Position numbers and translations under genes: made by a program. A stretch of DNA of 64,000 bases from Verrucomicrobiota bacterium (GTDB lineage: Bacteria > Verrucomicrobiota > Verrucomicrobiia > CAIQCK01). Location: NCBI GenBank assembly GCA_026397915.1, contig JAPLTX010000019.1, forward strand, positions 1 through 64,000, in the 5' to 3' direction. Positions 51,429 through 60,824 of the stretch are shown in pieces. Below the pieces are notes generated by a model. It made no database searches. It was not told the DNA's origin and saw only the letters and a program-made list of their open reading frames with translations. Every line of letters begins with the position of its first letter. Position 1 is the stretch's first letter.

Positions 51429-51586
51429 TCAGCGACGCGGTCCCATCCTACGGCGAACCAGAGGGTGGGTTGAGCGGTGTCGTTGCAGCTCGCAGTTGCG
51501 AAGCAGCTCATTTTGGACTTTGGTAGTGACAGAGGCCGACGTTGATCATTCCGAGATTCAACACCCAACCACAGGAGACCCCGACC

Positions 51587-51985
51587 ATGAAACGACAGAT
51601 CGCCACGCAGCTTTCCGTTTTCCTCGCCAACAAGCCCGGCACGCTCGCCGACGTTTGTGAGACTCTCATGAAGGAGGGCATCAACATTTTCGCCATGACC
51701 ATCAGTGACACCGTGGACCACGCCGTGGTGCGCCTTATCTGCTCCGACCCGCGCAAGGCGCTGGCGGTGTTTGAGGATCGGGGCGTGCTGGTCGTGGACC
51801 AGCAGGTGCTGACGCTCGAGGTGAAGAACCGTCCGGGGTCGCTCGCGCGGATCGCCCGCAAACTGGCCGAGTATGACGTTAATATCGAATACGCCTATTG
51901 CGCTTCCGGGCCGTCGGCGAAAACAGGTCTGGTCGTGATTCGCATCTCCGACATCAAGAAGGGTCTGAAGGCATTGGCTTCGTGA
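51587..51985 (+). CDS. Double ACT-domain protein
   Basis: The 132-residue product consists of two ACT domains: LSVFLANKPGTLADVCETLM with INIFAMTISDT, and LTLEVKNRPGSLARIARKLA with VNIEYAYCASG. There is no catalytic part, so it should be an amino-acid-binding regulator. The start at 51587 is supported by the CAGGAGA box 8 nt upstream. Its TGA overlaps the ATG of the next gene (TGATG), so it is translationally coupled to the cNMP-binding histidine kinase, to which it may deliver a metabolite signal. The 158 bases before the start hold no other gene. Confidence 0.9.
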   Translation: MKRQIATQLSVFLANKPGTLADVCETLMKEGINIFAMTISDTVDHAVVRLICSDPRKALAVFEDRGVLVVDQQVLTLEVKNRPGSLARIARKLAEYDVNIEYAYCASGPSAKTGLVVIRISDIKKGLKALAS

Positions 51986-53139
51986 TGAGCAGCCGCGCGC
52001 CATCGGTTTCTGCCGCGCCAGTGAGTTGTTTGCCGGCGGACAATAAACTGTTCGCTGGTCTGGACCGCGCCACGGCCGCCGCGTTTGCACAACAGTGTGT
52101 CCCGATGGACTGTCGTGTTGGCGAAGGCAAGGTCTTTGAAGAAGGCGCTGCCGGCCAATATCTCTATCTGGTGGAGTCCGGCCGCGTTCGTGTCTTCAAG
52201 TCCTTGCCGGATGGCGGCGAGGAAACACTGGGGCGCGTTGGGCCGGGCGATTACTTCGGCGAGATGGCTTTTTTCGGCCACCACGCACGCTCGGCCAGCG
52301 CCGAGCCGGAAAGCGACTGCCGGCTTTGGCGCATGGATTTCGCGACCTTCGAGGCGTTGCTGCGCGCCGACCTCGGCGTCACGCGCAATTTGCTGGAGAA
52401 CGCCAACGACCGCCTGCGCAGGACCGACGACCGCTACGTTGCCGAGCTTGTCCAGCGTGAGCGGTTCAGCGTCGTTGGCCGCATGGCCGCGTCCATCATC
52501 CACGACTTCAAGAACCCGATGGCCACGATTCGCGGGATGGCCGAGTGGGTGAAAGCCGAACATCCTGATCCCAACACCACCGAAAACGTCCAGATCATCG
52601 TGGACGAAGTGGACCGCCTCGTGGAAATGACGGCCGAGGTGCTCGACTATTGCCGCAGCAAGACTCAACTGAATCCGGAGCCGACGCAGCTTCACGTCTT
52701 TTTCCATGAAGCGCTGAAACCATTGCGGCTGGACTTCGAGCGGCGCGGCATCCGTCTGGAAACTCAAGTCCAACACACCGACGCCATTCCGTTGGATCGG
52801 CGGCGGTTCCAGCGTGTCATCTACAACCTTGCCATCAACGCTGCCGACGCGATGTCCGGCGGCGGCGCGTTACGGTTTTGCGTGGCGCGCGAAGGCGATA
52901 TGGTGCAGGTCGAAGTCGCCGACAGCGGCTGCGGCATTCCGCCAGAGTCACAGGAGAAAATCTGGCAACCCTTTGTGACGATGGGAAAGAAGCACGGCAC
53001 CGGCCTCGGTTTGCCCATCGCCCGCAAGATCGTCGAAGACCACGGCGGCACCATCAGCCTTCAAAGCGAGGTCGGCAGAGGCACGACCTTCACTATTCGA
53101 TTGCCCATCCAAGGACGAGCGGCAAAAGCATCGGGATAG
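51985..53139 (+). CDS. Soluble histidine kinase with N-terminal cyclic-nucleotide-binding domain
   Basis: The 384-residue protein has a cNMP-binding beta-barrel at about 20-130 (FEEGAAGQYLYLVESGRVRV, GPGDYFGEMAFFGHHARSAS), with the phosphate-binding FGEMA and R-S-A-S motif. A HisKA helix follows, with phospho-acceptor His173 in SIIHDFKNPMATIRG. The ATPase has the N box INAADAM, the G1 box DSGCGIPPES and the G2 box GTGLGLPIARKIVEDHGG. There is no membrane segment. A response regulator is not adjacent, so it is an orphan kinase that probably reads cAMP or a similar ligand together with the double-ACT partner. Confidence 0.92.
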   Translation: MSSRAPSVSAAPVSCLPADNKLFAGLDRATAAAFAQQCVPMDCRVGEGKVFEEGAAGQYLYLVESGRVRVFKSLPDGGEETLGRVGPGDYFGEMAFFGHHARSASAEPESDCRLWRMDFATFEALLRADLGVTRNLLENANDRLRRTDDRYVAELVQRERFSVVGRMAASIIHDFKNPMATIRGMAEWVKAEHPDPNTTENVQIIVDEVDRLVEMTAEVLDYCRSKTQLNPEPTQLHVFFHEALKPLRLDFERRGIRLETQVQHTDAIPLDRRRFQRVIYNLAINAADAMSGGGALRFCVAREGDMVQVEVADSGCGIPPESQEKIWQPFVTMGKKHGTGLGLPIARKIVEDHGGTISLQSEVGRGTTFTIRLPIQGRAAKASG

Positions 53140-53167
53140 TGAGATACAGCCAGCCCCCAAACCACGA

Positions 53168-53186
53168 GGTTCCCTGATCGGGAACC
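53168..53186. terminator. Hairpin between the convergent kinase and SGNH genes
   Basis: GGTTCCC-TGATC-GGGAACC is a perfect 7-bp stem in the 75-bp gap between the two gene ends. It has no following T-run. Confidence 0.6.
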
Positions 53187-53214
53187 AACATCGAAGTCCG
53201 CTATTCGTGCGCCT

Positions 53215-54462
53215 TCAAGGAGAGCGGCTGTGTTTATCAGCCGGCGTGTTCTTGAGGAGAGGGTCGAGGACATTCTGCCGGAGCAGTTCGCCTACGACAA
53301 ATTCGGAAATGAATGTGTAGGTCGTCTCGTTGTAATGGACATCGTCCCAGAAGTAGTCGAGCGTTTGCGGCACGGCTTGCGCCAGATCAATCAGTGCAAC
53401 TCCCCGGGTCTTGGCGACATTCTTTGTGCAACTATTATAGGCTTTCATTCCTCGGGACGCTGTCGCGTAGCTCCATTTCTTCTTGGGTCCATACGCTTCC
53501 ACGGCGACCATGTGCAACACTTTCTGTTCCTGCGGGCTCATGGCGTCTTTCAGGAGCGTCGGTTGTGTCATGAGCACGACGCGAGTGCCGTCTTTCTGCG
53601 CCAGATCGAGCAGTGTAGAGAGGTTTCGTTCAAACGAAACGAGTCCGGGAAACTCATGGGTTTCGATGGTTTCGCGGGGCGTGGAATACCAGAGCCGCAT
53701 GCTGCCAAACACTTCCCTGAGAAACCCTTTGTTGAGAATCAACCGGGTGACGGGTCCATAAAAATGGCCGTAATCCTCACGAAACGGCCCGTGGCTCAAG
53801 TAGCTGTGATCGGCATTCTGCAGTAGGTCGTTGATTGCGTGCATAACGATAATGAGCCTGGGCTTGTAGTGTCGGAGGTTCGTCTCGTAGTTGATGAGGG
53901 TATGCAGTGATGTAAACCATTGCCGTCCGAGATTGTGAACTATGACATCTGTTCGCCCCGTCCGTTCTCGGAGCAACTTCTCGGTGCGTCCAACCCAGCC
54001 ACCACCCTTCTTATCAGCATATTCAGTGGTCGAGCCGCCGAGACAGAAAATATGAATTGCTGATGAATCCGCTGATGCCTGCTTCGGCAGGGGCGGGGTC
54101 AACTGAAGGTAGGGGTGGTAATACTTTATTTTCTGCTCAATATTGTTGTTCCGCGAATAGATGAAACTTCCTACCGGATACAACAGCAGCAAACTCGCCA
54201 AGGTCGAACCTGCCATAAGCAGCGCCTTGGTGGAAGACAGCCTGCCGGTCCTGACCATTATGTAGATGAAAAGGATGCCGCCGCTGACAAGGGGCGTGGC
54301 GATTCGTGCGGCCCATACCAGCAACAGGACAAGACCTTCGCCAAACCGGTGGAAAGCATAGGGGTCAGGGTAATAAAAACCGGCGCAAAACCATGTCGCC
54401 GCGATTACAAACAGCAGTATAACGATGCCGTCGGTTACTGTTAGTTTATGATTCTGGTGCAT
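53215..54462 (-). CDS. Membrane-anchored SGNH/GDSL hydrolase-like protein
   Basis: The start at 54462 gives three N-terminal membrane segments (about residues 9-29, 42-68 and 80-102). The rest is exported-like SGNH: block I CLGGSTTEYADKKGGG with nucleophile Ser144, MHAINDLLQNADH with the Asn-Asp pair at 211-212, and the C-terminal DDVHYNETTY with the Asp-x-x-His catalytic pair. The usual role is O-deacylation or O-acetyl transfer on a polysaccharide. The 284 bases upstream to 54746 hold no gene I can support; an extended in-frame reading there is Arg-rich and not protein-like. Confidence 0.8.
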   Translation of the reverse strand: MHQNHKLTVTDGIVILLFVIAATWFCAGFYYPDPYAFHRFGEGLVLLLVWAARIATPLVSGGILFIYIMVRTGRLSSTKALLMAGSTLASLLLLYPVGSFIYSRNNNIEQKIKYYHPYLQLTPPLPKQASADSSAIHIFCLGGSTTEYADKKGGGWVGRTEKLLRERTGRTDVIVHNLGRQWFTSLHTLINYETNLRHYKPRLIIVMHAINDLLQNADHSYLSHGPFREDYGHFYGPVTRLILNKGFLREVFGSMRLWYSTPRETIETHEFPGLVSFERNLSTLLDLAQKDGTRVVLMTQPTLLKDAMSPQEQKVLHMVAVEAYGPKKKWSYATASRGMKAYNSCTKNVAKTRGVALIDLAQAVPQTLDYFWDDVHYNETTYTFISEFVVGELLRQNVLDPLLKNTPADKHSRSP

Positions 54463-54746
54463 GCGTTTGTTTCGAGCATTGCCACCGTCGCGCTTCTCTG
54501 TGTGGCTCGTTTGAACTCCGGCAGCAGTGTAAACCCTGCCGCCCGCATCACAAACAGAAAATCTCCCCACCCCCCTTGGGCAATGTTGGTTTCGCCGTTT
54601 GCGACGCAGCGGTTGACCGCGACGACGGCGCTGCGCCGGTTCTTCAGCCACGAGCTTGAAATTGGCGTCGGTCTTGTCGCTGCAACGCCGCTGCAACGCT
54701 GCTTTCTGTGTCGGTATGTATCTATCCCGTCCGGTCTCTCAGATGC

Positions 54747-55439
54747 TCAATCTTGCGATAGAATCCGGTATCTCAAGAACAGTTCCTGCCCTTTGCGTTC
54801 GCAGCGCATCAGCTTTGCGTTGACGATGCGGCCACGCGCGAAGCCCGCGCCGTCCACCAGCGTCGGCGCGGTTGCGCCGCCGAAAACGCGCGGGCAGAGC
54901 GTGACGAACGCTTCGTCCACCGCGCGCGCAGCGAATAACGACCAGTTCAGGCTCGCGCCGCCCTCGCAAAGCAGCCGCTTCACCTTCCAGTCGCGCGCGA
55001 GAATGTCGAGCATCAGTGGCACATCCACGTCGCGTTTGCCGATGACGTAAACATGCACGTCCGGCAAACGCGCCAACCGGTCGAGTTTGGCGCGCGGTGC
55101 ACGGCGCGACGTGAAGATCAAGATCGGCGACACCTGCCGCTCGAAAGCGCGGATATTTTCGCGGAAGGAGCCGTTGCCGCTGACGATCACGCGCAACGGA
55201 TGCGGCGGCTGGCCACGGCGGATGCGCGGCCGTTGGAGTCGCTCGTCAGGGATGCTGAGGCTGGTGCGGTCGGTCTCGGCGGTGCGCGCGCCGACCATGA
55301 CGGCGTCGGCGGTGGCGCGGAGTTCGATCAGGTGACGTTTGTCGGCCGGGCTGGTCCAGTCGGTCGGCCGCCGCTCGACGGTGGATGTCTTGCCATCGAG
55401 CGTCATGGCCATGTTTATGAAAACGAAGGGCCGTTTCAT
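54747..55439 (-). CDS. RibD C-terminal-domain reductase
   Basis: The 230-residue protein matches the reductase half of RibD, of the dihydrofolate reductase fold: RPFVFINMAMTLDGKTSTVE, ADAVMVGARTAETDR, LRVIVSGNGSF and VKRLLCEGGASLNWSLFAAR, with the NADPH-binding GGASLN. It would reduce the ribosyl group of a pyrimidine in riboflavin synthesis or act on a related substrate. No deaminase domain is attached, which argues for a monofunctional reductase or an antibiotic-type relative. It ends 3 nt before the queA stop region, on the same strand and downstream of queA. Confidence 0.85.
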   Translation of the reverse strand: MKRPFVFINMAMTLDGKTSTVERRPTDWTSPADKRHLIELRATADAVMVGARTAETDRTSLSIPDERLQRPRIRRGQPPHPLRVIVSGNGSFRENIRAFERQVSPILIFTSRRAPRAKLDRLARLPDVHVYVIGKRDVDVPLMLDILARDWKVKRLLCEGGASLNWSLFAARAVDEAFVTLCPRVFGGATAPTLVDGAGFARGRIVNAKLMRCERKGQELFLRYRILSQD

Positions 55440-55442
55440 TCA

Positions 55443-56507
55443 TCAAACGATTAACATGCAATCGCCATAACTGTAAAACCGATATCGTTCCCGCACTGCC
55501 TCGGCGTAGGCACGCAGCATCGGCTCGCGGCCGGCGAAGGCGCTGACCAGCATCAACAACGTCGAGCGTGGCAGGTGGAAGTTGGTCAACAACGCGTCGG
55601 CGACGCGGAACGAATATGGCGGGTAGATGAAAATGTCGGTCTCCCCGGCACCGGCGCGGACACGGCCTTCGGTGTCGGCGACGGATTCGAGCGCGCGGAC
55701 AGTGGTGGTGCCGACGCAGACGACGCGGCGGCCGTCGCGTTTGGCGGCGTTGACGGCGGCGGCGGTGTCGGGCGGAATGTCGAACCGCTCGATGTGCATC
55801 GTGTGTTGCTCAATCTCGTCGGTGGCGACCGGCTTGAACGTGCCGGGGCCGACGTGCAACGCGAGCCGATGCACCAGCACGCCGCGTTGGGCGAGCGCCT
55901 CGAATGTGCGCGGTGTGAAGTGTAGGCCGGCGGTCGGCGCGGCGACGGCGCCGGGCTGGCGGGCAAAAACGGTCTGGTAACGTTCGCGGTCGGCGGGAAC
56001 GTCTTTGCCGTGGCGGATGTAGGGCGGCAGCGGCACGTGGCCGACGCGTTGCAGCGCAGCAAACAGGTCGTCGGTGCCGGTGAAGCGAACGACGACCTCG
56101 CCGCCTTCGCGTTTGGCTTCGACAGTGGCGCGGAGAGGCTCTGATTTCTGATTTCTGATTTCTAATTTCTGATTCTCGGCGAAGAATATCTCGGTTCCTT
56201 CCCGGAGTCGCTTCACCGGCCGGGCGAGGACAAGCCAGCGGAAGGCGGAGAGTTCCTCGATCAGCAACAGTTCGACTTCGCCACCGGTCGGTTTGTGGCC
56301 GATGAGGCGGGCAGGAATGACCTTGGTGTCATTGAGAACGAGGACTTCGCCGGCGCGCAGGCGTTGCGGAAATGCGGTGAATTGCTGGTGACGGATGACC
56401 CTGCTGGCGCGATCCAACACAAGCATGCGGGCGGCGTCCCGGTCGGGCAACGGCTGTTGCGCGATCAGTTCGGACGGCAGCGCGTAGTCAAAGTCGGCAG
56501 TTTTCAT
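55443..56507 (-). CDS. queA: S-adenosylmethionine:tRNA ribosyltransferase-isomerase
   Basis: QueA adds the cyclopentene-precursor ring from SAM to preQ1-tRNA in queuosine synthesis. MKTADFDYALPSELIAQQPL with PLPDRDAARMLVL is the canonical N-terminus. LVLNDTKVIPARLIGHKPTG, PLPPYIR, YQTVFARQPGAVAAPTAGLH and GTFKPV…EQHTMHIERFDI are all present. The start at 56507 is preferred; upstream frame extension is non-conserved. A heptad tract (56142-56177) is translated as NQKLEIRNQKSEP at residues 111-122, a loop position. It lies divergent from amt. Confidence 0.95.
   Translation of the reverse strand: MKTADFDYALPSELIAQQPLPDRDAARMLVLDRASRVIRHQQFTAFPQRLRAGEVLVLNDTKVIPARLIGHKPTGGEVELLLIEELSAFRWLVLARPVKRLREGTEIFFAENQKLEIRNQKSEPLRATVEAKREGGEVVVRFTGTDDLFAALQRVGHVPLPPYIRHGKDVPADRERYQTVFARQPGAVAAPTAGLHFTPRTFEALAQRGVLVHRLALHVGPGTFKPVATDEIEQHTMHIERFDIPPDTAAAVNAAKRDGRRVVCVGTTTVRALESVADTEGRVRAGAGETDIFIYPPYSFRVADALLTNFHLPRSTLLMLVSAFAGREPMLRAYAEAVRERYRFYSYGDCMLIV
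56142..56177. repeat. Heptanucleotide repeat (TGATTTC) inside queA
   Basis: TGATTTC occurs three times in a row, then TAATTTC and TGATTCT; on the coding strand the unit is GAAATCA. It is AT-rich in a GC-rich gene and is in frame. Confidence 0.8.
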
Positions 56508-56580
56508 CACTTGCGCCTTTCTTTTAACCACCCCGCGCAAAATTCGCCAGCCCTCATCGGTTCGCCAAGCGCAAACAAGC

Positions 56581-56598
56581 TTGGCACCGGCGTTGCTT
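56581..56598 (+). promoter_or_regulatory. Sigma-54 (-24/-12) promoter upstream of amt
   Basis: TTGGCACCGGCGTTGCTT contains TGGCAC, five bases, then TTGC, the consensus spacing of the RpoN promoter (GG at -24, GC at -12). Transcription would begin near 56608, leaving a leader of about 97 nt before the amt ATG at 56705. It faces the amt-glnK genes, which are the classic nitrogen-regulated sigma-54 targets. Confidence 0.7.
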
Positions 56599-56704
56599 GA
56601 TAATTTGCCGAACGCGAATTTGGTCTGTCGAGACAACAAAACTGAAACTGAAACGTGTGTAAACGCAGTCGCGAGCGAAGCTCCCGATCAAAGCAAGGAA
56701 CAAG

Positions 56705-58225
56705 ATGAAACGAACCTGTCTAAAACGACTTATTGCCAAACGGATGCTGCTACGCGGTGGGCTGGCGGCGCTTTTGGTGAGCGTAACCAGCCTGTCGTGG
56801 GCGGCGGACCCAACACCCGCAGCTCCGGCCGCGCCCAAGAAACCCGAGCCAACACTGGAGCAACGCATCGGTTCGCTGGAAGCTTATATCAATAACGGCG
56901 ACCCCACGGCATCGCTGAAAGACAAGGACGGCAAGATTCCCGACGGGTTGGCGACGCCGACCTCGGCGACTGCCGGCCCCGGCCACAACGGCTGGATGAT
57001 GACCAGTTCGGCGCTTGTGCTGTTCATGACGCTGCCGGGTTTGGCGCTGTTCTACGGCGGTCTGGTTCGCAAGAAGAACGTGCTGTCGGTGCTGGCTCAA
57101 TGTCTTGGCATCGCGGGATTGGTAACGATCCTCTGGTGGCTGTGCGGCTACAGCTTGGTGTTTGCGAGCGGCGGCCCGATCTTCGGCAGCTTGACGAAGT
57201 TCGCGTTCCTGAAAGGCGTGGATTCTGCTCCGAACACCGACTACTCCTTCTGGGTGTCGCACAATGTCTTCTCGATGTATCAGATGATGTTCGCAATCAT
57301 CACGCCGGCGCTGATTGTTGGCGCGATTGCAGAACGCATGAAGTTCGGCGCGATCATTGCGTTTGTGACGGCGTGGATGTTCATCGTTTATTTCCCGCTC
57401 GCCCACATGGTGTGGGGCATTGACGGGCTGATGAACGGCGTCTGGAACGCGAAGGCCACGATCAAGGCGATTGACTTCGCTGGCGGCACGGTGGTGCACA
57501 TGTCGAGCGGCTGGTCGGCACTGATCCTGTGCATGATCCTCGGCCCGCGCGTCGGGTTCGGGAAGGAAAAGATGCCGCCGCACAGCATGGTGCTTTGCAT
57601 GGTCGGCACCGGCATGTTGTGGGTGGGCTGGTATGGTTTCAACGCCGGCAGCGCGGTGGCTGCGGATGGTGTCGCGGCCAACGCGTTCATGACCACCACG
57701 CTCGCGACGGCGGTCGCCTGCTTCACGTGGGCGGCGGCGGAGTGGATCCTGAAAGGCACTCCCAGCGTGCTCGGCTATTGTTCGGGCGCGGTGGCGGGCC
57801 TGGTCGTGATCACACCAGCTTGCGGTTTCGTGAACCCGACGGGTGCCGTGATCATCGGCCTAGCGGCCGGGTTAATCCCATTTCTCGCGTGCTACAAGCT
57901 GAAGAACTGGCTCGGCTATGACGACGCGTTGGACACCTTCGGCGTGCATGCGGTTGGCGGCACCTTGGGCGCGTTCCTGACCGGCGTGCTGGCCGTGTTG
58001 GACGTGAACGCGAACCTGGCCACAAACCTGAAAGACATCGTCGGCCACACGCTCTGGCTGGAGCAACTGAAAGCCATTGGCCTGACGCTCGTTTTGGCAG
58101 TTGTCGGAACAACGATTATCGCTTATACCGTTAAGGCGGTGATTGGCCTGCGTCCCGCGCCGGATCAAGAGCGCGAGGGTTTGGACATCACCGACCACGG
58201 CGAAGAAGGTTACAACTTGCTCTAA
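56705..58225 (+). CDS. amt: Ammonium transporter
   Basis: A 506-residue membrane protein with a signal peptide-like N-terminus (to about residue 34), a short exported Pro-rich segment, then eleven membrane helices of the Amt/MEP/Rh family. Diagnostic stretches are LPGLALFYGGLVRKKNVLSV, FAGGTVVHMSSGWSALI with the first pore His, GWYGFNAGSAVAADG and FGVHAVGGTLGAFLTG with the second pore His. It imports ammonium or ammonia into the cytoplasm. The P-II gene follows 30 bp downstream, and the sigma-54 promoter lies upstream. Confidence 0.97.
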   Translation: MKRTCLKRLIAKRMLLRGGLAALLVSVTSLSWAADPTPAAPAAPKKPEPTLEQRIGSLEAYINNGDPTASLKDKDGKIPDGLATPTSATAGPGHNGWMMTSSALVLFMTLPGLALFYGGLVRKKNVLSVLAQCLGIAGLVTILWWLCGYSLVFASGGPIFGSLTKFAFLKGVDSAPNTDYSFWVSHNVFSMYQMMFAIITPALIVGAIAERMKFGAIIAFVTAWMFIVYFPLAHMVWGIDGLMNGVWNAKATIKAIDFAGGTVVHMSSGWSALILCMILGPRVGFGKEKMPPHSMVLCMVGTGMLWVGWYGFNAGSAVAADGVAANAFMTTTLATAVACFTWAAAEWILKGTPSVLGYCSGAVAGLVVITPACGFVNPTGAVIIGLAAGLIPFLACYKLKNWLGYDDALDTFGVHAVGGTLGAFLTGVLAVLDVNANLATNLKDIVGHTLWLEQLKAIGLTLVLAVVGTTIIAYTVKAVIGLRPAPDQEREGLDITDHGEEGYNLL

Positions 58226-58594
<369 letters not shown>

Positions 58595-58642
58595 CCAGAA
58601 CCGGGCGGTTTCGTCCGCTCGACCAATCTGAGGTAGTCATGG

Positions 58643-58670
58643 AGTGGCGTCTCTTCATCGGGACGCCACT
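58643..58670. terminator. Hairpin after glnK
   Basis: AGTGGCGTCT pairs with GGACGCCACT across TCTTCATC, then a partly T-rich tail (TCGTATTTCTGTT) follows in the plus direction. It separates glnK from the convergent permease gene. Confidence 0.65.
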
Positions 58671-58704
58671 TCGTATTTCTGTTAGGCGTCGTGGGCGGCA
58701 CTGC

Positions 58705-60522
58705 TCAGCCGAAGATCAGCAGATGGATGTTCGACGGCAACTGATGCGCCACCTTGCCGATCACGTCGCCCTTGAGCAGGTTGACGATCCGGCTACGCTG
58801 AGTGCCTCCCATGATGAGATACTCCACACCCAGCGTCGCAGCGAGATCGAGGATGATCGGCGCGGGATCGTCACTGGTGGTGTAAACCGGCAGCACTTGA
58901 ACGCCGCTTTTGGCGCCGGCCTCGCGGGTTGCCTTGAAAATCTCCACCGCGTCCTTGTCATCGCGCCAATGCGACTCCGTCGGAATCGTGACGGCGATTT
59001 CACGCACGTAGAGCACGTAGAGCACGTGCCGGCGCAACGCGGCCTCCTCAATGGCGAACTTCAGCACGTCGGTCACGCCACGCGCCGCGACCAGAATCGC
59101 TCCCGTCGCCGACATTGTGGCCGATTCGCCCGTTGGCAGGACCGGTTCCAGCACCGGGATTCCGTCCGTTGCTGTATCAAAACCAAAAGGCGCGGTTGAC
59201 GCAGGGCCTTTGACCCAGCGGCTGGTCATCAGAAGACCGATGCCCACGACCAGCGCAGCGAAGAGCAGCGCATAAGGCTTCGTGATGGCGATGGTCAGCC
59301 AGATGGCCGCCAACACCAACGTTGTGCCGCCCACCAGCACCCGCTCCCACAGTTTCATGGGCAACTTGAAGTCGAGTGCTGTTGATCCCAAGAACACCGC
59401 GATGGCCCCCACCACGCCAATGGCATACAACGCCGCCAATCCCTCAATGGCGCCGACGCCGTCCAACACCAGCAACGCCACCATGGTGGCGATCAAGAGC
59501 GGAATCCACGGCACGCCGAACCGGTTCAGGCTGGTGAAATGCCGCGGCAGTTCATCATCGTGCGCCATCATGTAGATCACGCTGACCAGGCCAACGATGG
59601 CGGTGTTGGTGGCCGACAGCAGCAAGAACCCGAACACCAGACCGACAGCCCACGCCAGCCAGTTGCCCGCGAAGATCTCGGCCATGTAACGCAGCATCGA
59701 GGCTTCCAGTTCGCGATGTTGGGGATTGGTGACGTGGTCGGGAGCGAGCACGTGACCGTTCTGCACCACCAGCCCCGGCAGCGCATTCATGGCCAGCGCA
59801 AACAGCGCCGTGAAGAAACACACCTCCAACAGCACCGGCCAGATGGTCCGCTTCACCGTCCGATCAATCGTCGGCGCGCCCGGCCCGCTCGCGTGCGTTT
59901 CCATCACGCCGGTCATGTTGGCCACGGTTTCCACACCTGAGAGCGTCAAGATCAGGCCGACGGCGACCACCCAGTTGCTGCCAAACCCGCCGCGCGGCGG
60001 GCCTATCTGGCTGATGGCCGTGCCCAGATGGGGCACACAAAAGACGCCGAGCACCACCACGACCACCAAGGTTGGCAGCGCCAGCAAGAACGCAATGCTC
60101 CCGCTGTGTTTCGGCCCGAAGAAGTTGATCGCGCCGATGAAGAAGATCGCCAGCACGGCCCAACGCACCGGTTCGTGCACGCCGAAATAGTGAAACGCGT
60201 CGAGGCAACTCAGCGAGGCCGTCACGATGTAGTCGCCGCACAGCAACAAGCCGCCGATCATCGCCAGCCATTTCGAGTGCGCTTTGGCGCTGGAATAGAC
60301 GCCGCCGCCGTCAGGGTAGTATTTGCAGACCCGGCTGTAGTTGAACCCAACAATCGCTGTCAGGATACAGACTGCCACCACAGGCCAAAACCCGGCGTAG
60401 CCGGCCAATACAAAGGCCATGCCGACGACATAGGCCTTGCTGGTGCCCCAATCGCCATAAAGAATGGCCGCAGAGCGCAACCAGTTTACGTTGCGCGGGC
60501 GGCGGATACCTAGCGTTGCCAT
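58705..60522 (-). CDS. APC-superfamily permease with C-terminal UspA-like domain
   Basis: A 605-residue protein. The first about 440 residues have twelve predicted membrane segments with the APC-type amphipathic start (YYPDGGGVYSSAKAHSKWLA, LLLCGDYIVTASLSCLDAFH). Residues about 465-605 are soluble and resemble a universal stress domain: GAILVAARGVTDVLKFAIEE, then LGVEYLIMGGTQRSRIVNLL with the ATP-loop-like G-G-T-x-R-S. The combination is known from other bacterial cation/amino-acid permeases. It is convergent to glnK, so it may transport an amino acid or amine, but the substrate is unknown. Confidence 0.85.
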   Translation of the reverse strand: MATLGIRRPRNVNWLRSAAILYGDWGTSKAYVVGMAFVLAGYAGFWPVVAVCILTAIVGFNYSRVCKYYPDGGGVYSSAKAHSKWLAMIGGLLLCGDYIVTASLSCLDAFHYFGVHEPVRWAVLAIFFIGAINFFGPKHSGSIAFLLALPTLVVVVVLGVFCVPHLGTAISQIGPPRGGFGSNWVVAVGLILTLSGVETVANMTGVMETHASGPGAPTIDRTVKRTIWPVLLEVCFFTALFALAMNALPGLVVQNGHVLAPDHVTNPQHRELEASMLRYMAEIFAGNWLAWAVGLVFGFLLLSATNTAIVGLVSVIYMMAHDDELPRHFTSLNRFGVPWIPLLIATMVALLVLDGVGAIEGLAALYAIGVVGAIAVFLGSTALDFKLPMKLWERVLVGGTTLVLAAIWLTIAITKPYALLFAALVVGIGLLMTSRWVKGPASTAPFGFDTATDGIPVLEPVLPTGESATMSATGAILVAARGVTDVLKFAIEEAALRRHVLYVLYVREIAVTIPTESHWRDDKDAVEIFKATREAGAKSGVQVLPVYTTSDDPAPIILDLAATLGVEYLIMGGTQRSRIVNLLKGDVIGKVAHQLPSNIHLLIFG

Positions 60523-60549
60523 GGCGAATTCATCAAAATCAACAGCCGC

Positions 60550-60765
60550 TCACTGCCGGCGGAACAGCCACGCCAGCAACGTGAGCAACAGGCTGACGAT
60601 GATGCAGGTGGCCAGTGGAAAGTAAAAGCGGAAATTCGGCCGTTCGACCGTGATGTCCCCCGGCAGCCGTCCTAGCCACGGCACTTTCGGCCCCAGCCAG
60701 AGCAACGCGCCAACAGCGGCCATCGCTAACCCAGCCAGCACCAACATCTTTCCAACATCACTCAT
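60550..60765 (-). CDS. DUF2905 family small membrane protein
   Basis: The start at 60765 gives a 71-residue protein with two membrane helices (MLVLAGLAMAAVGALLWLG and FPLATCIIVSLLLTLLAWLF) around the family signature GRLPGDITVERPNFRFYFPL. The function is unknown. It lies 27 bp upstream of the permease start on the same strand. Confidence 0.9.
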   Translation of the reverse strand: MSDVGKMLVLAGLAMAAVGALLWLGPKVPWLGRLPGDITVERPNFRFYFPLATCIIVSLLLTLLAWLFRRQ

Positions 60766-60824
60766 TCCGGCAAATCCTACCGACCTTGCTGCTGCTGCGC
60801 AAGACGCCCAAGACTCAGATTGGC

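Noticed and set aside
54463-54746. N-terminal extension of the SGNH gene to 54696
   Set aside because: The extra residues are Arg-rich and lack protein-like pattern, while Met at 54462 directly precedes the first membrane segment.
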